A stretch of DNA of 64,000 bases from Enterococcus gilvus ATCC BAA-350 (lineage in GTDB: Bacteria; Bacillota; Bacilli; Lactobacillales; Enterococcaceae), in contig NZ_ASWH01000001.1 of NCBI RefSeq assembly GCF_000407545.1, positions 496,001-560,000 of the forward strand, given 5' to 3'. The stretch's first letter is position 1; each line of letters starts with the position of its first letter. Under the pieces are notes generated by a model. That model had not been told where the DNA came from, did no database searches, and worked only from the letters and a program-made list of their open reading frames with translations. Below, in pieces: positions 42,940-51,190 of this stretch. The position numbers and the translations under genes are program-made.

Positions 42940-44508
42940 TTAACAGCAATCCAGCGGACAGCCTAGTTTTTCAGCGATCTCAAGGCCCGTTTTTGTTTGC
43001 GCCAATCCGGCATGTCCGGTGCAGCGTAAAGAGGGCGGGATCATACGTCCGACTTTATTAAAGCTTTCGATCGTTTCGTCTAGTGGAACAACGACATCGT
43101 ACCCTGCCAAGGCCATGTTCGCCGCACCCAGCGCGTTCATTCCGCACATCATATTTTTTCCAAGACAAGGCACTTCTACTCGAACACCAATGGGGTCGCA
43201 GGTCATTCCAAAGACATTTTGGAGGGCCATCGCCGCCGCATCCACTGCTTCCTCGATCGTTCCCCCCATTAACTGGACCAGAGCGCCTGCGGTCATCCCA
43301 GAGCCGGAACCGCATTCCGCCTGACATCCGGCAACTTCCGCCGCAAATGTGGCGTATTCAGCGATGAAGATCCCGATCATCCCAGCCGCTAATAGCCCGC
43401 GAACCAAGTCATCTTTTGATTTCTTCTGGTAGTCGCTGACCGCGATCAATGTCCCCGGCAGTGCACCGCAGGAACCTGCTGTTGGCGCCGCCACGAACAC
43501 ATTCATGGAGCTTTTGACCTCCATCAGGGCAGAGATGTTTTCGAGGATTTTTGCCGGAAGGTCGTCCCCGATCAGCTTGGCGCGATTGGCGCGAATCTTC
43601 GGTGACTGCGCCCCCAACATCCGATCGTCATAGGACGTACCCGCCAATCCTACCTGGATGCCGTTGGTCATGATGGCGAGGATATCTTCGGCTTTTTGAT
43701 AGACTTCGGATTCGGAGATACTGCCGCGATGGCTCTCGTAGCGCAACGCCATATCCGCTAAATCTAACTGCTCCTTGTTTGCCAAGGCAACCATTTCTTC
43801 GACTGTAGAAAAAAGCATCTCTGGTTCCTTTTGCGAAAGAACCGGTAACACAGGATCGAAGGCAATCATGCGCTCGACGGTCATGCGTTCCTTCAGCCAA
43901 GCCTTTTCATTTTCAGAAAGTGCCTGCTGGGTTTTAAGGTGCAAAAGGATTTCTCCCTCGTTTTCGGAGACCGTCGCAAAGCAAAATTTACTGATTTTTT
44001 CTGGGAGCTCGGCTTCAAGTAAAGCGAGATCCTTTCCGAAAAGCAGGGTCTCATAAAAACCGCCAGTGATCGCCACGTTGAAATGATTGATCTCTGTGAT
44101 CTCGATCATGCCGTCGCCGACGGAAAGCGCGACGACATCGAGTTCTTCGCCGAGGTCTGTTTTGATCGTCATTTTATACGTGTTGGGGTGGGTGTTCTCA
44201 AAGGGAATGACCCGGAAAAGAACTTTCATGCCTTCGTCCTCGGCAATCTCAAGTGCCTTCGTCAAGCGGCTGTCTGTGGGGTACATCCCCAATAAGCCGC
44301 CGACGAGTCCAATATCAGAACATTGCGTGATGTAGCTTGCTGCCAAAGAGCCTTCTGGATCAAAATCCGCTTGAAAAAAAGTAATCTTTCCTGCGACCAT
44401 CTGACGCAGCGCACGACCGATTCGGACAGAAGCTGCCGTGTGGGAGCTGGAAGGACCGATCATGACAGGCCCCAAAACATCATTAAAGATACTTGCATGT
44501 TCTTTCAT
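42940..44508 (-). CDS. L-serine dehydratase, iron-sulfur type, beta and alpha parts fused
   Basis: A 522-residue enzyme. The N-terminal beta part starts GPVMIGPSSSHTAASVRIGRAL and contains an ACT-like segment; the alpha part (from about 250) has AAPTAGSCGALPGTL, and cysteines likely to hold the [4Fe-4S] cluster in QAECGSG, TCDPIG and VPCLGKN. It deaminates serine, or a related amino acid, to the 2-oxo acid. Other Firmicutes use two subunits; a fused chain is known in other bacteria. Third gene of an operon with a tautomerase and an ornithine-cyclodeaminase-family protein. Confidence 0.88.
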   Translation of the reverse strand: MKEHASIFNDVLGPVMIGPSSSHTAASVRIGRALRQMVAGKITFFQADFDPEGSLAASYITQCSDIGLVGGLLGMYPTDSRLTKALEIAEDEGMKVLFRVIPFENTHPNTYKMTIKTDLGEELDVVALSVGDGMIEITEINHFNVAITGGFYETLLFGKDLALLEAELPEKISKFCFATVSENEGEILLHLKTQQALSENEKAWLKERMTVERMIAFDPVLPVLSQKEPEMLFSTVEEMVALANKEQLDLADMALRYESHRGSISESEVYQKAEDILAIMTNGIQVGLAGTSYDDRMLGAQSPKIRANRAKLIGDDLPAKILENISALMEVKSSMNVFVAAPTAGSCGALPGTLIAVSDYQKKSKDDLVRGLLAAGMIGIFIAEYATFAAEVAGCQAECGSGSGMTAGALVQLMGGTIEEAVDAAAMALQNVFGMTCDPIGVRVEVPCLGKNMMCGMNALGAANMALAGYDVVVPLDETIESFNKVGRMIPPSLRCTGHAGLAQTKTGLEIAEKLGCPLDCC

Positions 44509-44520
44509 CTGCGCCCCTCC

Positions 44521-44733
44521 TTAGAAATCTGCGTCGATATAAGTCTCTTCACCAGCGATCTCGTCAACGATCACGTCTTTCCACTTTTCAGCGTCGATCT
44601 CTTTAAATGAAACGGAGACGACATTGGGTTCACAGCCCAGTTCTTGAACGACAAAGTCCTGCAATTTTTCAGCGAATGCCTGTTTTACTTCTTTTGAACG
44701 ACCTGGATACAATTTGACTGATACGTGTGGCAT
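44521..44733 (-). CDS. Tautomerase family protein (4-oxalocrotonate tautomerase/PptA-like)
   Basis: A 70-residue protein with the catalytic Pro right after Met (MPHVSVKLYPGRSKE). These enzymes use Pro1 as a base to interconvert keto and enol forms. It lies 12 bases before the serine dehydratase gene, so it may act on the enol/imine intermediate or 2-oxo acid of that operon. RBS TAGGAGGAC. Confidence 0.85.
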   Translation of the reverse strand: MPHVSVKLYPGRSKEVKQAFAEKLQDFVVQELGCEPNVVSVSFKEIDAEKWKDVIVDEIAGEETYIDADF

Positions 44734-44781
44734 AAGTAAGTCCTCCTATTTTCTATTTATTACGAGAAGCAGATGAAAAAA

Positions 44782-45768
44782 CTAGTCCCATTCGGTGCCA
44801 ACAGCTGCTTCACGCGCTTTCTCATAAATTTTTTGTGCGGTAACGAGATCCTGTGCCCCAATGCCGACCGTTTTGAAGACAATGATCTCTTCGTCATTTT
44901 CACGACCGACGAGGTTCCCAAGCAAGACGTCGCCAATGTCTCCTGTGAAATCCTCTTTAGTGATCGTCCCATCCTCCAACGGGATCAAAATGTCCCCAGC
45001 CTCAGAAAGAACGGCTTCCTCAGAATCAAAATAAAGCTTGCTGGCCCGTGTCAAAATCACCGGGTCCATTTCCTGCATATGGGGCTGATAAGAACCAACA
45101 CAACTGACCGTCGCTCCAGCCTTGACTTTGCTGCCGTCGAAAACAGGAGAGGCAGCAGGTGTGACCGTGATGATCAAATCCGCATCATGGATCGCGTCAT
45201 CCGAAGACGCTGCCGGGTGGATCTCGGCTCCATACTGTTTTAGTGCGGCATTCATTTTTTCAGCGAAGGCTTTTGTCCGCTCAGGATTTTGATCGAATAC
45301 AGCGACCGTGTCCAAGTCCCGCGCGCAAACCATCGCCTCCAGCTGCGTTTCAGCCTGTCCGCCAGTACCGATCAGTGCACCTTTTTTGGCGTCTTTTCTG
45401 CCTAAGACATCAAAGGCAACACCAGACGCTGCTCCTGTACGGAACTGTGTGACCGTCACCCCATCCAGCAGGGCATTGATATAGCCTGTTTTTCCATCGA
45501 CTAACAATACTTGGGCAGGCGCAGAGGAGAGCCCTTTTTCAATATTGTCAGGGAAGATGTTGATGATCTTGACCGCCGCCGCATCTAGATCCGGCGCGTA
45601 AGAAGGCATAAACAGAAAGGTCCCATTTTGCTTTTCCGAAACGATCTGGGTCCGCAACGGCACATCCGTTTTGCCTTCACTGAATAATCGAAAGGCCGTT
45701 TTGTCCGCTTCGATGGCCTCCGCCATGGTAAATACTTGTTTGATATTTTCACGCGATAAAAGTAACAT
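44782..45768 (-). CDS. Ornithine cyclodeaminase/mu-crystallin family protein
   Basis: A 328-residue NAD(P)-dependent enzyme of the OCD/mu-crystallin family: MLLLSRENIKQVFTMAEAIE, FMPSYAPDLDAAAVKIIN, the Rossmann motif GALIGTGGQAETQLEA, and DADLIITVTPAASPVF. Members include ornithine cyclodeaminases, alanine dehydrogenases and ketimine reductases; context with a serine dehydratase and tautomerase suggests an imine/amino-acid step, not firmly assignable. RBS AAGGAGG; a palindrome lies just upstream. Confidence 0.88.
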   Translation of the reverse strand: MLLLSRENIKQVFTMAEAIEADKTAFRLFSEGKTDVPLRTQIVSEKQNGTFLFMPSYAPDLDAAAVKIINIFPDNIEKGLSSAPAQVLLVDGKTGYINALLDGVTVTQFRTGAASGVAFDVLGRKDAKKGALIGTGGQAETQLEAMVCARDLDTVAVFDQNPERTKAFAEKMNAALKQYGAEIHPAASSDDAIHDADLIITVTPAASPVFDGSKVKAGATVSCVGSYQPHMQEMDPVILTRASKLYFDSEEAVLSEAGDILIPLEDGTITKEDFTGDIGDVLLGNLVGRENDEEIIVFKTVGIGAQDLVTAQKIYEKAREAAVGTEWD

Positions 45769-45784
45769 AAAAAACCTCCTTCAC

Positions 45785-45800
45785 TTTACTTACAAGTAAA
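45785..45800. promoter_or_regulatory. Palindromic operator candidate
   Basis: TTTACTTACAAGTAAA is a perfect 7-2-7 palindrome 17 bases before the ornithine-cyclodeaminase-family gene. No regulator gene is adjacent, so the binding protein would be encoded elsewhere. Confidence 0.5.
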
Positions 45801-46037
45801 AGTATAAGCGATTCCATTGGCGGTGTCACTGGGAGAATCAGACTTCCTTAGCGTTCTATGGAAGAAAAAAAGAAGGATACCCTTTATTCTTATACTTGTT
45901 TTGAAAAACGGGTCGCGTCATCCACGATTTTGCGAAAGAATCTATGTAAAGAACAATCAGAATGTGGTAGAATTTTTTATCAACACTTGAAAAAGCTTCC
46001 TACGTCTTCAAAGGTAATTATAGAAAGGAACACAACG

Positions 46038-46964
46038 ATGAAGGAGAAAGTTTTACACTTGATGGGGACCGTGATCATTCTCTCCATCCAGCATCCGAAC
46101 GCCGATGAGCTGTTGAACGTTGCGCAAGGGCGCTTGCGTGATTTTGAACACCGCTTCAGCGCGAATTCAAAGGATTCAGATCTGGCACGCATCAGCCGGC
46201 AAGCAGGCATCGCACCGGTCAAGGTGGATGAGGACCTGTTCGAGTTGATCGCGATAGGAAAGGAACAAAGCTTGATCCCCGGCAGCGCATTGAATATCGC
46301 CATCGGCCCTCTGATCCAAGCGTGGCGCGTTGGCTTTTCTGATGCAAGATACCCCTCTCCTCAAACGATCCAAGAGGTACTTCCTTTAGTCGATCCAGCA
46401 GCGATCGAATTGAATGCTGCGGATCACACGGTATACTTGGCACATCCAGGAATGGCACTGGACCTTGGCGCGTTGGCGAAAGGCTATTTTGCCGATAAGA
46501 TCATTGCCGATTTTAAAGAAGCGGGTGCCGAATCCGCATTTATCGACCTCGGCGGAAACGTTTTGACCTTTGGCCCCGCCCCTCAGCGAGCAGAAGGCGC
46601 CTGGCATGTGGGCATCCAAAACCCTTTTCTGAAGCGAGGAAATTATGCCATGGTAGTGAAGTCTCGAGACGAATCCATTGTGACTTCAGGAATTTATGAA
46701 CGAACCTTTGAATGGGAAGGACAAACGTATCATCATATTTTTGACTGGCAAACCGGCTATCCCATCCAGACAGACCTAGCCAGCCTGACGATCGTATCTA
46801 AGAAATCCGTGGATGGTGAAATCTGGACGACGCGTCTCTTTGGAAAAACAGCAGAGGAAGCACTGAAGGAAATAAACCGAACAGCAGGGATCGAAGGCAT
46901 CGTCATTACGAAAAATAAGGAGATGGCCTTCAGCGAGGGATTGAAGCCGCGCATTTCCTATTAA
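46038..46964 (+). CDS. apbE: FAD:protein FMN transferase
   Basis: A 308-residue ApbE protein: LHLMGTVIILSI at the start, HRFSANSKDSDLARIS, then LDLGALAKGYFAD and IDLGGNVLTFG, DSIVTSG-like (ESIVTSGIYER), and HHIFDWQTGYP. It attaches FMN covalently to Thr/Ser in target proteins that carry the Dxx(S/T)GA(T/S) motif. No signal peptide or lipobox from ATG 46038 (RBS AGAAAGGAA), so it acts in the cytoplasm. A fitting target, the FMN_bind domain at 52994-55426, is encoded in this window. Confidence 0.92.
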   Translation: MKEKVLHLMGTVIILSIQHPNADELLNVAQGRLRDFEHRFSANSKDSDLARISRQAGIAPVKVDEDLFELIAIGKEQSLIPGSALNIAIGPLIQAWRVGFSDARYPSPQTIQEVLPLVDPAAIELNAADHTVYLAHPGMALDLGALAKGYFADKIIADFKEAGAESAFIDLGGNVLTFGPAPQRAEGAWHVGIQNPFLKRGNYAMVVKSRDESIVTSGIYERTFEWEGQTYHHIFDWQTGYPIQTDLASLTIVSKKSVDGEIWTTRLFGKTAEEALKEINRTAGIEGIVITKNKEMAFSEGLKPRISY

Positions 46965-46970
46965 AGAGAC

Positions 46971-47003
46971 AGACATTTGGAGAAATCCAGATGTCTTTTT
47001 TTA
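46971..47003 (+). terminator. Rho-independent terminator
   Basis: AGACATTTGG and CCAGATGTCT form a 10-bp stem with one wobble, followed by TTTTTTTAT. Confidence 0.88.
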
Positions 47004-47080
47004 TAATTAATGTAATTTTATTCAAAAACATTAGTTGTTATTAAAGTTTTTGAATCGGGAAACTATTTATTGATCTGTTA

Positions 47081-47346
47081 TTGAAAAGCACATTCTCTTT
47101 CTATATAATTTGTTTGAAGATAGCCCTTACAAAGTGGCGCGGGAGGTGGAAAAATGCCAAAACGATCATGACTATGAGGCGCTGCTTTACTTAGAGTGTC
47201 TAAGCGCGTTTCCCAAGCATTCTTTCCCTCAACCAGATATTCTCTAATGATCCGTAGAACAGGTTCTTTTGTACGGTTCACTTTTTGATGGAAAGAAGCA
47301 AGAATGCACCAAACAAAAAAATGAAAATGAAAGAAGGATCTAAGAA
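47081..47346 (+). promoter_or_regulatory. Promoter and leader with mini-ORF before the rhodanese lipoprotein gene
   Basis: TTGAAA (47081-47086), 17 bases, TATAAT (47104-47109) predict a start near 47116 and a leader of about 230 bases. GGGAGGTGG at 47141-47149 precedes a tiny ORF (MPKRS, 47154-47171). AAAGTGGCGC (47131-47140) pairs with GCGCTGCTTT (47179-47188), placing this mini-ORF in a hairpin loop. The layout resembles the metQ leader at 61382. Confidence 0.45.
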
Positions 47347-47835
47347 ATGAAAAAGCGAGTAAGTGGGTTCGTAGTGATTGCTTTAGCGGTGTTTGCGATG
47401 GTATTGACAGGGTGTTCAACCAATGAAGGAAAAGAAAAGAAAGCCGATCGAGCAGAAGCAGATATCGAGTGGCAAATGATCAAGCCGGAAAAGATGAAGG
47501 GAGTTCTTGAGACGGATGACGCGACGGATTATCAAATTATCGATATCCAACCAGAAGCAGATTATGAGAAGGGACATTTGCCAAATTCTATCAGCGTCCC
47601 AGCCTACCCAGTGGACACGGAAGACCTGGAGAAATTAGTCGTGGATAGTGCCGACGAGTTCAAAGATGGGGACGCCCCAATCTATGTCGTATGCCCTGGC
47701 GGCGGCGGGGGTGCCAAACGCACGATCTCACTCTTGATCGATGAAGGAATCGACGAGTCCCGCTTATATATCGTAGAAAACGGAGCCAAAAAATGGCCCT
47801 ATAAAGACGACAGCAAACTATGGGTAACAGAGTAA
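47347..47835 (+). CDS. Rhodanese-domain lipoprotein
   Basis: A 162-residue exported lipoprotein: signal KRVSGFVVIALAVFAMVLTGC with lipobox Cys23, then a rhodanese-like domain (YQIIDIQPEADYEKGHLPNS, IYVVCPGGGGGAKRTI). The Cys of VVCPGGGGG corresponds to the active-site sulfur-carrying Cys. It would act on the outer membrane face in sulfur transfer or redox. RBS AGAAGGATC. Confidence 0.87.
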   Translation: MKKRVSGFVVIALAVFAMVLTGCSTNEGKEKKADRAEADIEWQMIKPEKMKGVLETDDATDYQIIDIQPEADYEKGHLPNSISVPAYPVDTEDLEKLVVDSADEFKDGDAPIYVVCPGGGGGAKRTISLLIDEGIDESRLYIVENGAKKWPYKDDSKLWVTE

Positions 47836-47850
47836 CCATTAGAAATCAGA

Positions 47851-47880
47851 GAACCCTCTCGGTGAAGAGGGTTCTTTTTT
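47851..47880 (+). terminator. Rho-independent terminator
   Basis: GAACCCTCT and AGAGGGTTC form a 9-bp stem around CGGTGA, then six T. Confidence 0.92.
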
Positions 47881-47971
47881 GTGTGAGAGGTGGTTGTTCG
47901 GAAGGTCTTTCAATAGTATGATGAAAGAATTACGAAACGAGAACATGAATGAAAAAGAAAGAAGGAAAGCT

Positions 47972-48460
47972 ATGACAGTAGGAATATATTTGGCTAGTTA
48001 CCACAAGCTGGCGATCACACCGAAAACGAATGCCTCCGCATCGCTCTCTTTTAATGAGCTTTGCAGATTACAGGACGACGCAGCGATCCTACAGGACATG
48101 GAAACCAATCTAGGTATTAAAGTAAACGAGATAGATCCCAACGAAAAGATGTTTATGCTTCTGCAAGATGATGAAGAGACGTTCTCTATCCAAAGGGATA
48201 GAGAAAAAGGCACGATCGATAGGTATACCGACAAGCCGTTTATCTATTATATTACTATCTACGACTGGGATCGCGTGTATACGCCCTTGACCGAGTACTT
48301 GCAAACACTGGATGTCCCTTTTGAATTATGGAGAATATGGGAAGGAAAAGCAGAGCTAGGTGATCTAGAACGAATAACAGTGAAGAAAGTAAATAAACAA
48401 ACAGTAAAAAAAGTGATCGGCGCTAATGAGTATTTGAATCCGATCGTTGGATGTTTCTAA
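47972..48460 (+). CDS. Hypothetical protein
   Basis: A 162-residue soluble protein of unrecognised family: MTVGIYLASYHKLAI at the N-terminus, an acidic middle (QDDEETFSIQRDREKG), and PFIYYITIYDWDRVYTPLTEYL. It has no membrane segment or known motif. Size and acidity recall small immunity or adaptor proteins, but I cannot support that. Start ATG 47972 follows GAAGGAAAGC; the frame extends 31 codons upstream without an RBS. Confidence 0.6.
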   Translation: MTVGIYLASYHKLAITPKTNASASLSFNELCRLQDDAAILQDMETNLGIKVNEIDPNEKMFMLLQDDEETFSIQRDREKGTIDRYTDKPFIYYITIYDWDRVYTPLTEYLQTLDVPFELWRIWEGKAELGDLERITVKKVNKQTVKKVIGANEYLNPIVGCF

Positions 48461-48476
48461 CAACGTGTCTTTAGTA

Positions 48477-48519
48477 AAATACGCCCACCTCTGATTTGTC
48501 AGAAGGTGGGCGTATTTTT
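48477..48519 (+). terminator. Rho-independent terminator
   Basis: AAATACGCCCACCT and AGGTGGGCGTATTT form a 14-bp stem, with a small CTGA/TCAG inner stem, then T-run. Confidence 0.93.
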
Positions 48520-48660
48520 CGATGTATAAGAAACGGCCGATTGCTAGTGAGGGCAGGAATCAAGCGCTTAAAGCGAGTGAAGGGAGTGGGGCAGCTACTT
48601 TTTTTTAATTTTTTTGTTTTCTATCATACAATTATTTAAAATGACCAAAGGAGTACCTTC

Positions 48661-49251
48661 TTGAATAAAAAGATAAGAAATATTTATTTAAACTATCACC
48701 ATACGTATCCGTTAAAAGAAAACATCCGCTTAGAATTAGCTCATGGTACGCATTCAACTCAGTTTGAGAATATCGAAAATGCAAAACATCGTGCAATGAC
48801 ATTATTTAATGATGTTTTTAAGGACTCTGAAACGGTTCAAATTATTTTATTTGTTTCCCAATATTCTAAAAAAACTAGAATTACCAGTTTTTTACAAAAA
48901 AATAAATTCAGAGTAATTGATAGCTTTACGACTGACTCTTGGAAAGATTATTGTATTGATACTACAACTGTATTAGTTATCGAAACAAAAAAAGAGAATT
49001 TAAGAACAGCCAAATTAATTGATGGTCTTTGTTATCAAGATTTTTATGATCATGGAAAACTCAGAATAAAAATCCCTTTAGTTCTCTATAATTTTCAAGA
49101 TAATTTACTTCTTAATATCTATGATGATAGAGGCTGTGATATATGGTCAGATAATCTCGTTAGGCAAAAAGAAATCTATCAAAAATATAATTCTTGGATA
49201 CTAGAATATGATCGAAAAAAGATTTCTAGTTATTATGATTCAATCCTTTAA
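48661..49251 (+). CDS. DUF3885 domain protein
   Basis: A 196-residue protein with features of DUF3885: RLELAHGTHS, then NAKHRAMTLFNDVFKDSETV, LLNIYDDRGCDIWS and a C-terminal YNSWILEYDRKKISSYY. The family has unknown function and often occurs in accessory or polymorphic-toxin regions as possible immunity proteins. It is clearly more A+T-rich than its neighbours. Start is TTG 48661 behind AAAGGAGTACC. Confidence 0.75.
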   Translation: MNKKIRNIYLNYHHTYPLKENIRLELAHGTHSTQFENIENAKHRAMTLFNDVFKDSETVQIILFVSQYSKKTRITSFLQKNKFRVIDSFTTDSWKDYCIDTTTVLVIETKKENLRTAKLIDGLCYQDFYDHGKLRIKIPLVLYNFQDNLLLNIYDDRGCDIWSDNLVRQKEIYQKYNSWILEYDRKKISSYYDSIL

Positions 49252-49374
49252 ACGAAAATACACTCTTGATTAAAGGATTGATCTGCGGTTAATGCGTAGA
49301 AAAATTCCCTGTATAAATAAGTGGATCAATGAATGAGCTAAAGGACGGAGAAAATAATACGGAAATAAAGAAGG

Positions 49375-49407
49375 CAGCAAGTCGATACGGACTTGCTGTT
49401 TTTTTCT
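49375..49407 (+). terminator. Rho-independent terminator
   Basis: CAGCAAGTC and GACTTGCTG form a 9-bp stem around GATACG, followed by TTTTTTTC. Confidence 0.9.
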
Positions 49408-49573
49408 ATCAAAAAAATAGCAAAAGAGGACGTGGGCAGGTCGACTTATAAAAGTAAAAAATGAAATCTTCTGCGTATTTTAAGATAGATGACATTCGTT
49501 CCTCCATGCTATAATGAAGATGATAAAAGCCTTTCATTATAGACACTACACAATTTGAAAGGCTGTGAAAGTT

Positions 49574-50224
49574 ATGTTGCCATTCCCACTAAGACCTACC
49601 CACGATCTGTTGTTTAAGAAGCTACTGACATCCGAAGACTCCACCTCCATCCTAAGAAACTTTGTCAAAGATTTGCTTGGGATAGAATTCAAGACCCTGA
49701 CTCCAAAAAAAACGTACCGCATCGACAGCTACAAAGAATCCTTTGAAAAAATGACTATCAAATTGACCGAAGTAGACATCCTAGCCGTTGACGAAGATGG
49801 CAGTCACTATACGATCGAATGCCAAATACAACCGCACCATTACTTTCAGGAACGCGCCATTTTTTATCTGACAGAAGCGTATCGCTCCTCCTTTGGCAAT
49901 CAGGAAATCGAGGCGTTTATTAAAGACAATAATTTTTCCGCCCTGCGACCAGCATACGGCATCAATATTGTGGACTTTCACGTATTTGATAAAGAACAAG
50001 AGGCGTTGCAAATTTTTCGATTGCTAAACGAAAAAACGTATCAGCCGTTTTTCGGATTCAAGGGTAAAAAACCCTTGATCCTAAGCTTTCTAAGTTTAAA
50101 AAATAAACATCTTGAGAAAAATCACCCAGCATACCATTGGCAATATTTCTTAAAAACAGGAGAGGTCCGACAAGAAGCCCCCAGTTATATCAAAGAAGCA
50201 AAAGAAAAAATTGATTATTACTAA
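49574..50224 (+). CDS. Rpn-type PD-(D/E)XK nuclease (recombination-promoting/putative transposase family), probably truncated
   Basis: A 216-residue protein of the PDDEXK_2/Rpn family: LRPTHDLLFKKLLTS, then VDILAVDEDGSHYTIECQIQ (the D and ExQ catalytic pattern), RAIFYLTEAYRSSFG, INIVDFHVF, LKNKHLEKNHPA. Family members usually continue into a charged C-terminal tail. Here a TAA at 50222-50224 stops the frame, and the same frame goes straight on (LDEEEKAMIM) into the 50246 ORF, so a nonsense mutation split one gene. ATG 49574 is used; GTG 49565 is too close to the RBS. Confidence 0.82.
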   Translation: MLPFPLRPTHDLLFKKLLTSEDSTSILRNFVKDLLGIEFKTLTPKKTYRIDSYKESFEKMTIKLTEVDILAVDEDGSHYTIECQIQPHHYFQERAIFYLTEAYRSSFGNQEIEAFIKDNNFSALRPAYGINIVDFHVFDKEQEALQIFRLLNEKTYQPFFGFKGKKPLILSFLSLKNKHLEKNHPAYHWQYFLKTGEVRQEAPSYIKEAKEKIDYY

Positions 50225-50245
50225 CTCGATGAGGAGGAAAAAGCG

Positions 50246-50512
50246 ATGATCATGAGAATCAATAAAGCAGAAGAAAGCTTCAACGCCAAGCTGTCAACGA
50301 GGCTGATCGAAGCAGAAGAAAAGGGCGAGAAAAAGGGCGAAAAAAAGGGCGAGAAAAAAGGTCAGAAAAAAGAGCGCTTGAAATGGGAACAAGAGGCTCG
50401 TGAGAACGTAGTGAGAATGTTGAAAGACCAGATGTCGGTCGAAAAAATATCCGAGTACAGTTCCTTAAGTTTGGAAGCTATTAAAAAAATAAAGGAGACA
50501 CATATGGATTAA
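50246..50512 (+). CDS. Detached C-terminal tail of the Rpn-type protein, copy 1
   Basis: An 88-residue, highly charged helical protein: INKAEESFNAKLSTRLIEAEEKG, a run of four GEKK-type repeats, then a C-terminal VRMLKDQMSVEKISEYSSLSLEAIKKIKE that resembles the usual end of Rpn proteins. It is in the same frame as the 49574 gene across one TAA. A strong RBS (GAGGAGGAAAA) before ATG 50246 could allow separate translation. Confidence 0.65.
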   Translation: MIMRINKAEESFNAKLSTRLIEAEEKGEKKGEKKGEKKGQKKERLKWEQEARENVVRMLKDQMSVEKISEYSSLSLEAIKKIKETHMD

Positions 50513-50555
50513 TGGTAAGAACTGTTCGAGCATCTTCGATGAGGAAGAAAAGGCG

Positions 50556-50816
50556 ATGATCATGGAAATTAATAAAGCAGAGGAAAGCTTCAAAGCCAAA
50601 CTATCAACGAGGCTGATAGAGGCAGAAGAAAGAGGTTTTTGGAAAGGTTACAGAGAAGGTCAGAAAAAAGCGCGCTTGAAATGGGAGCGAGTAGCTCGGG
50701 AGAATACGTTGAAAATGTTGAAAGACCAGATACCAGTCGAAAAAATAGTGGAATACAGCCTTTTGGATTTAGAAGCTATAAAAAAACTAAAGGACACACA
50801 TATGGATCAATGCTAA
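50556..50816 (+). CDS. Detached C-terminal tail of the Rpn-type protein, copy 2
   Basis: An 86-residue paralogue of the preceding ORF (INKAEESFKAKLSTRLIEAEERG ... LKDQIPVEKIVEYSLLDLEAIKK). It lacks the GEKK repeats and reads GFWKGYREGQKK there. It results from a tandem duplication of about 300 bases and has RBS GAGGAAGAAAAG. Confidence 0.6.
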   Translation: MIMEINKAEESFKAKLSTRLIEAEERGFWKGYREGQKKARLKWERVARENTLKMLKDQIPVEKIVEYSLLDLEAIKKLKDTHMDQC

Positions 50817-50834
50817 GAACTGTCCAAGCATAAA

Positions 50835-51106
50835 AAACGCAAATCCATCCAACAATTCGCCAGCAGTATGCGGATTACGGGATGGGTTATTTCTGTTGTC
50901 TTTTAGCGTAAAAATCGCTTATATCTATCCAGTATTTTTCCGTGAGTTTTATGTACTATAAGAATACAGATTTCAGTACCTAAAAAGTTTTATTCTTCTT
51001 CGATTGCAATAGAGAATAAAAAACTCCCCTACCCAACTATCATAGACGAGCTACTCTCTAGGTCTAAGGGATGGCAGGACGTTTAGCACTGTGACAAGAG
51101 GAAAAG
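50835..51106. other. Non-coding stretch, no feature recognised
   Basis: 272 bases between the duplicated tail and the LysR terminator. No RBS-preceded ORF, repeat or known RNA was seen. Confidence 0.4.
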
Positions 51107-51142
51107 AAAGAAACCGACCTTAGTAGGATCGGTTTCTTTTTT
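51107..51142. terminator. Terminator near the end of the LysR gene
   Basis: AGAAACCGA and TCGGTTTCT form the main stem with CCT/AGG inside, followed by TTTTTT. T or A runs on both sides allow use in either direction. Confidence 0.8.
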
Positions 51143-51190
51143 GTCACTTCGAAGACCGTTCATACGTTCCAAAAAGAGCGGTTTGAGTGG

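Larger units (their letters stand above)
50225..50834 (+). repeat. Tandem duplication of about 310 bases
   Basis: Two diverged copies, about 50225-50532 and 50535-50834. Shared landmarks are GATGAGGA(A/G)GAAAA, then ATCATG, and at the 3' end GACACATATGGAT and GAACTGT-(T/C)-C(G/A)AGCAT. The coding part is conserved in both. Confidence 0.75.

Noticed and set aside
42940..44508. Two-subunit serine dehydratase (sdaAB) with a frameshift fusion
   Set aside because: The frame is continuous with a normal junction and fused serine dehydratases are known, so fusion by error is not supported.
45858..46037. 60-codon N-terminal extension of apbE
   Set aside because: No RBS at the far start, sequence unlike any ApbE N-terminus, and a good RBS precedes ATG 46038.
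50310..50380. GEKK-coding short repeats as CRISPR or microsatellite locus
   Set aside because: They are in-frame codon repeats of a charged helix, without spacers.
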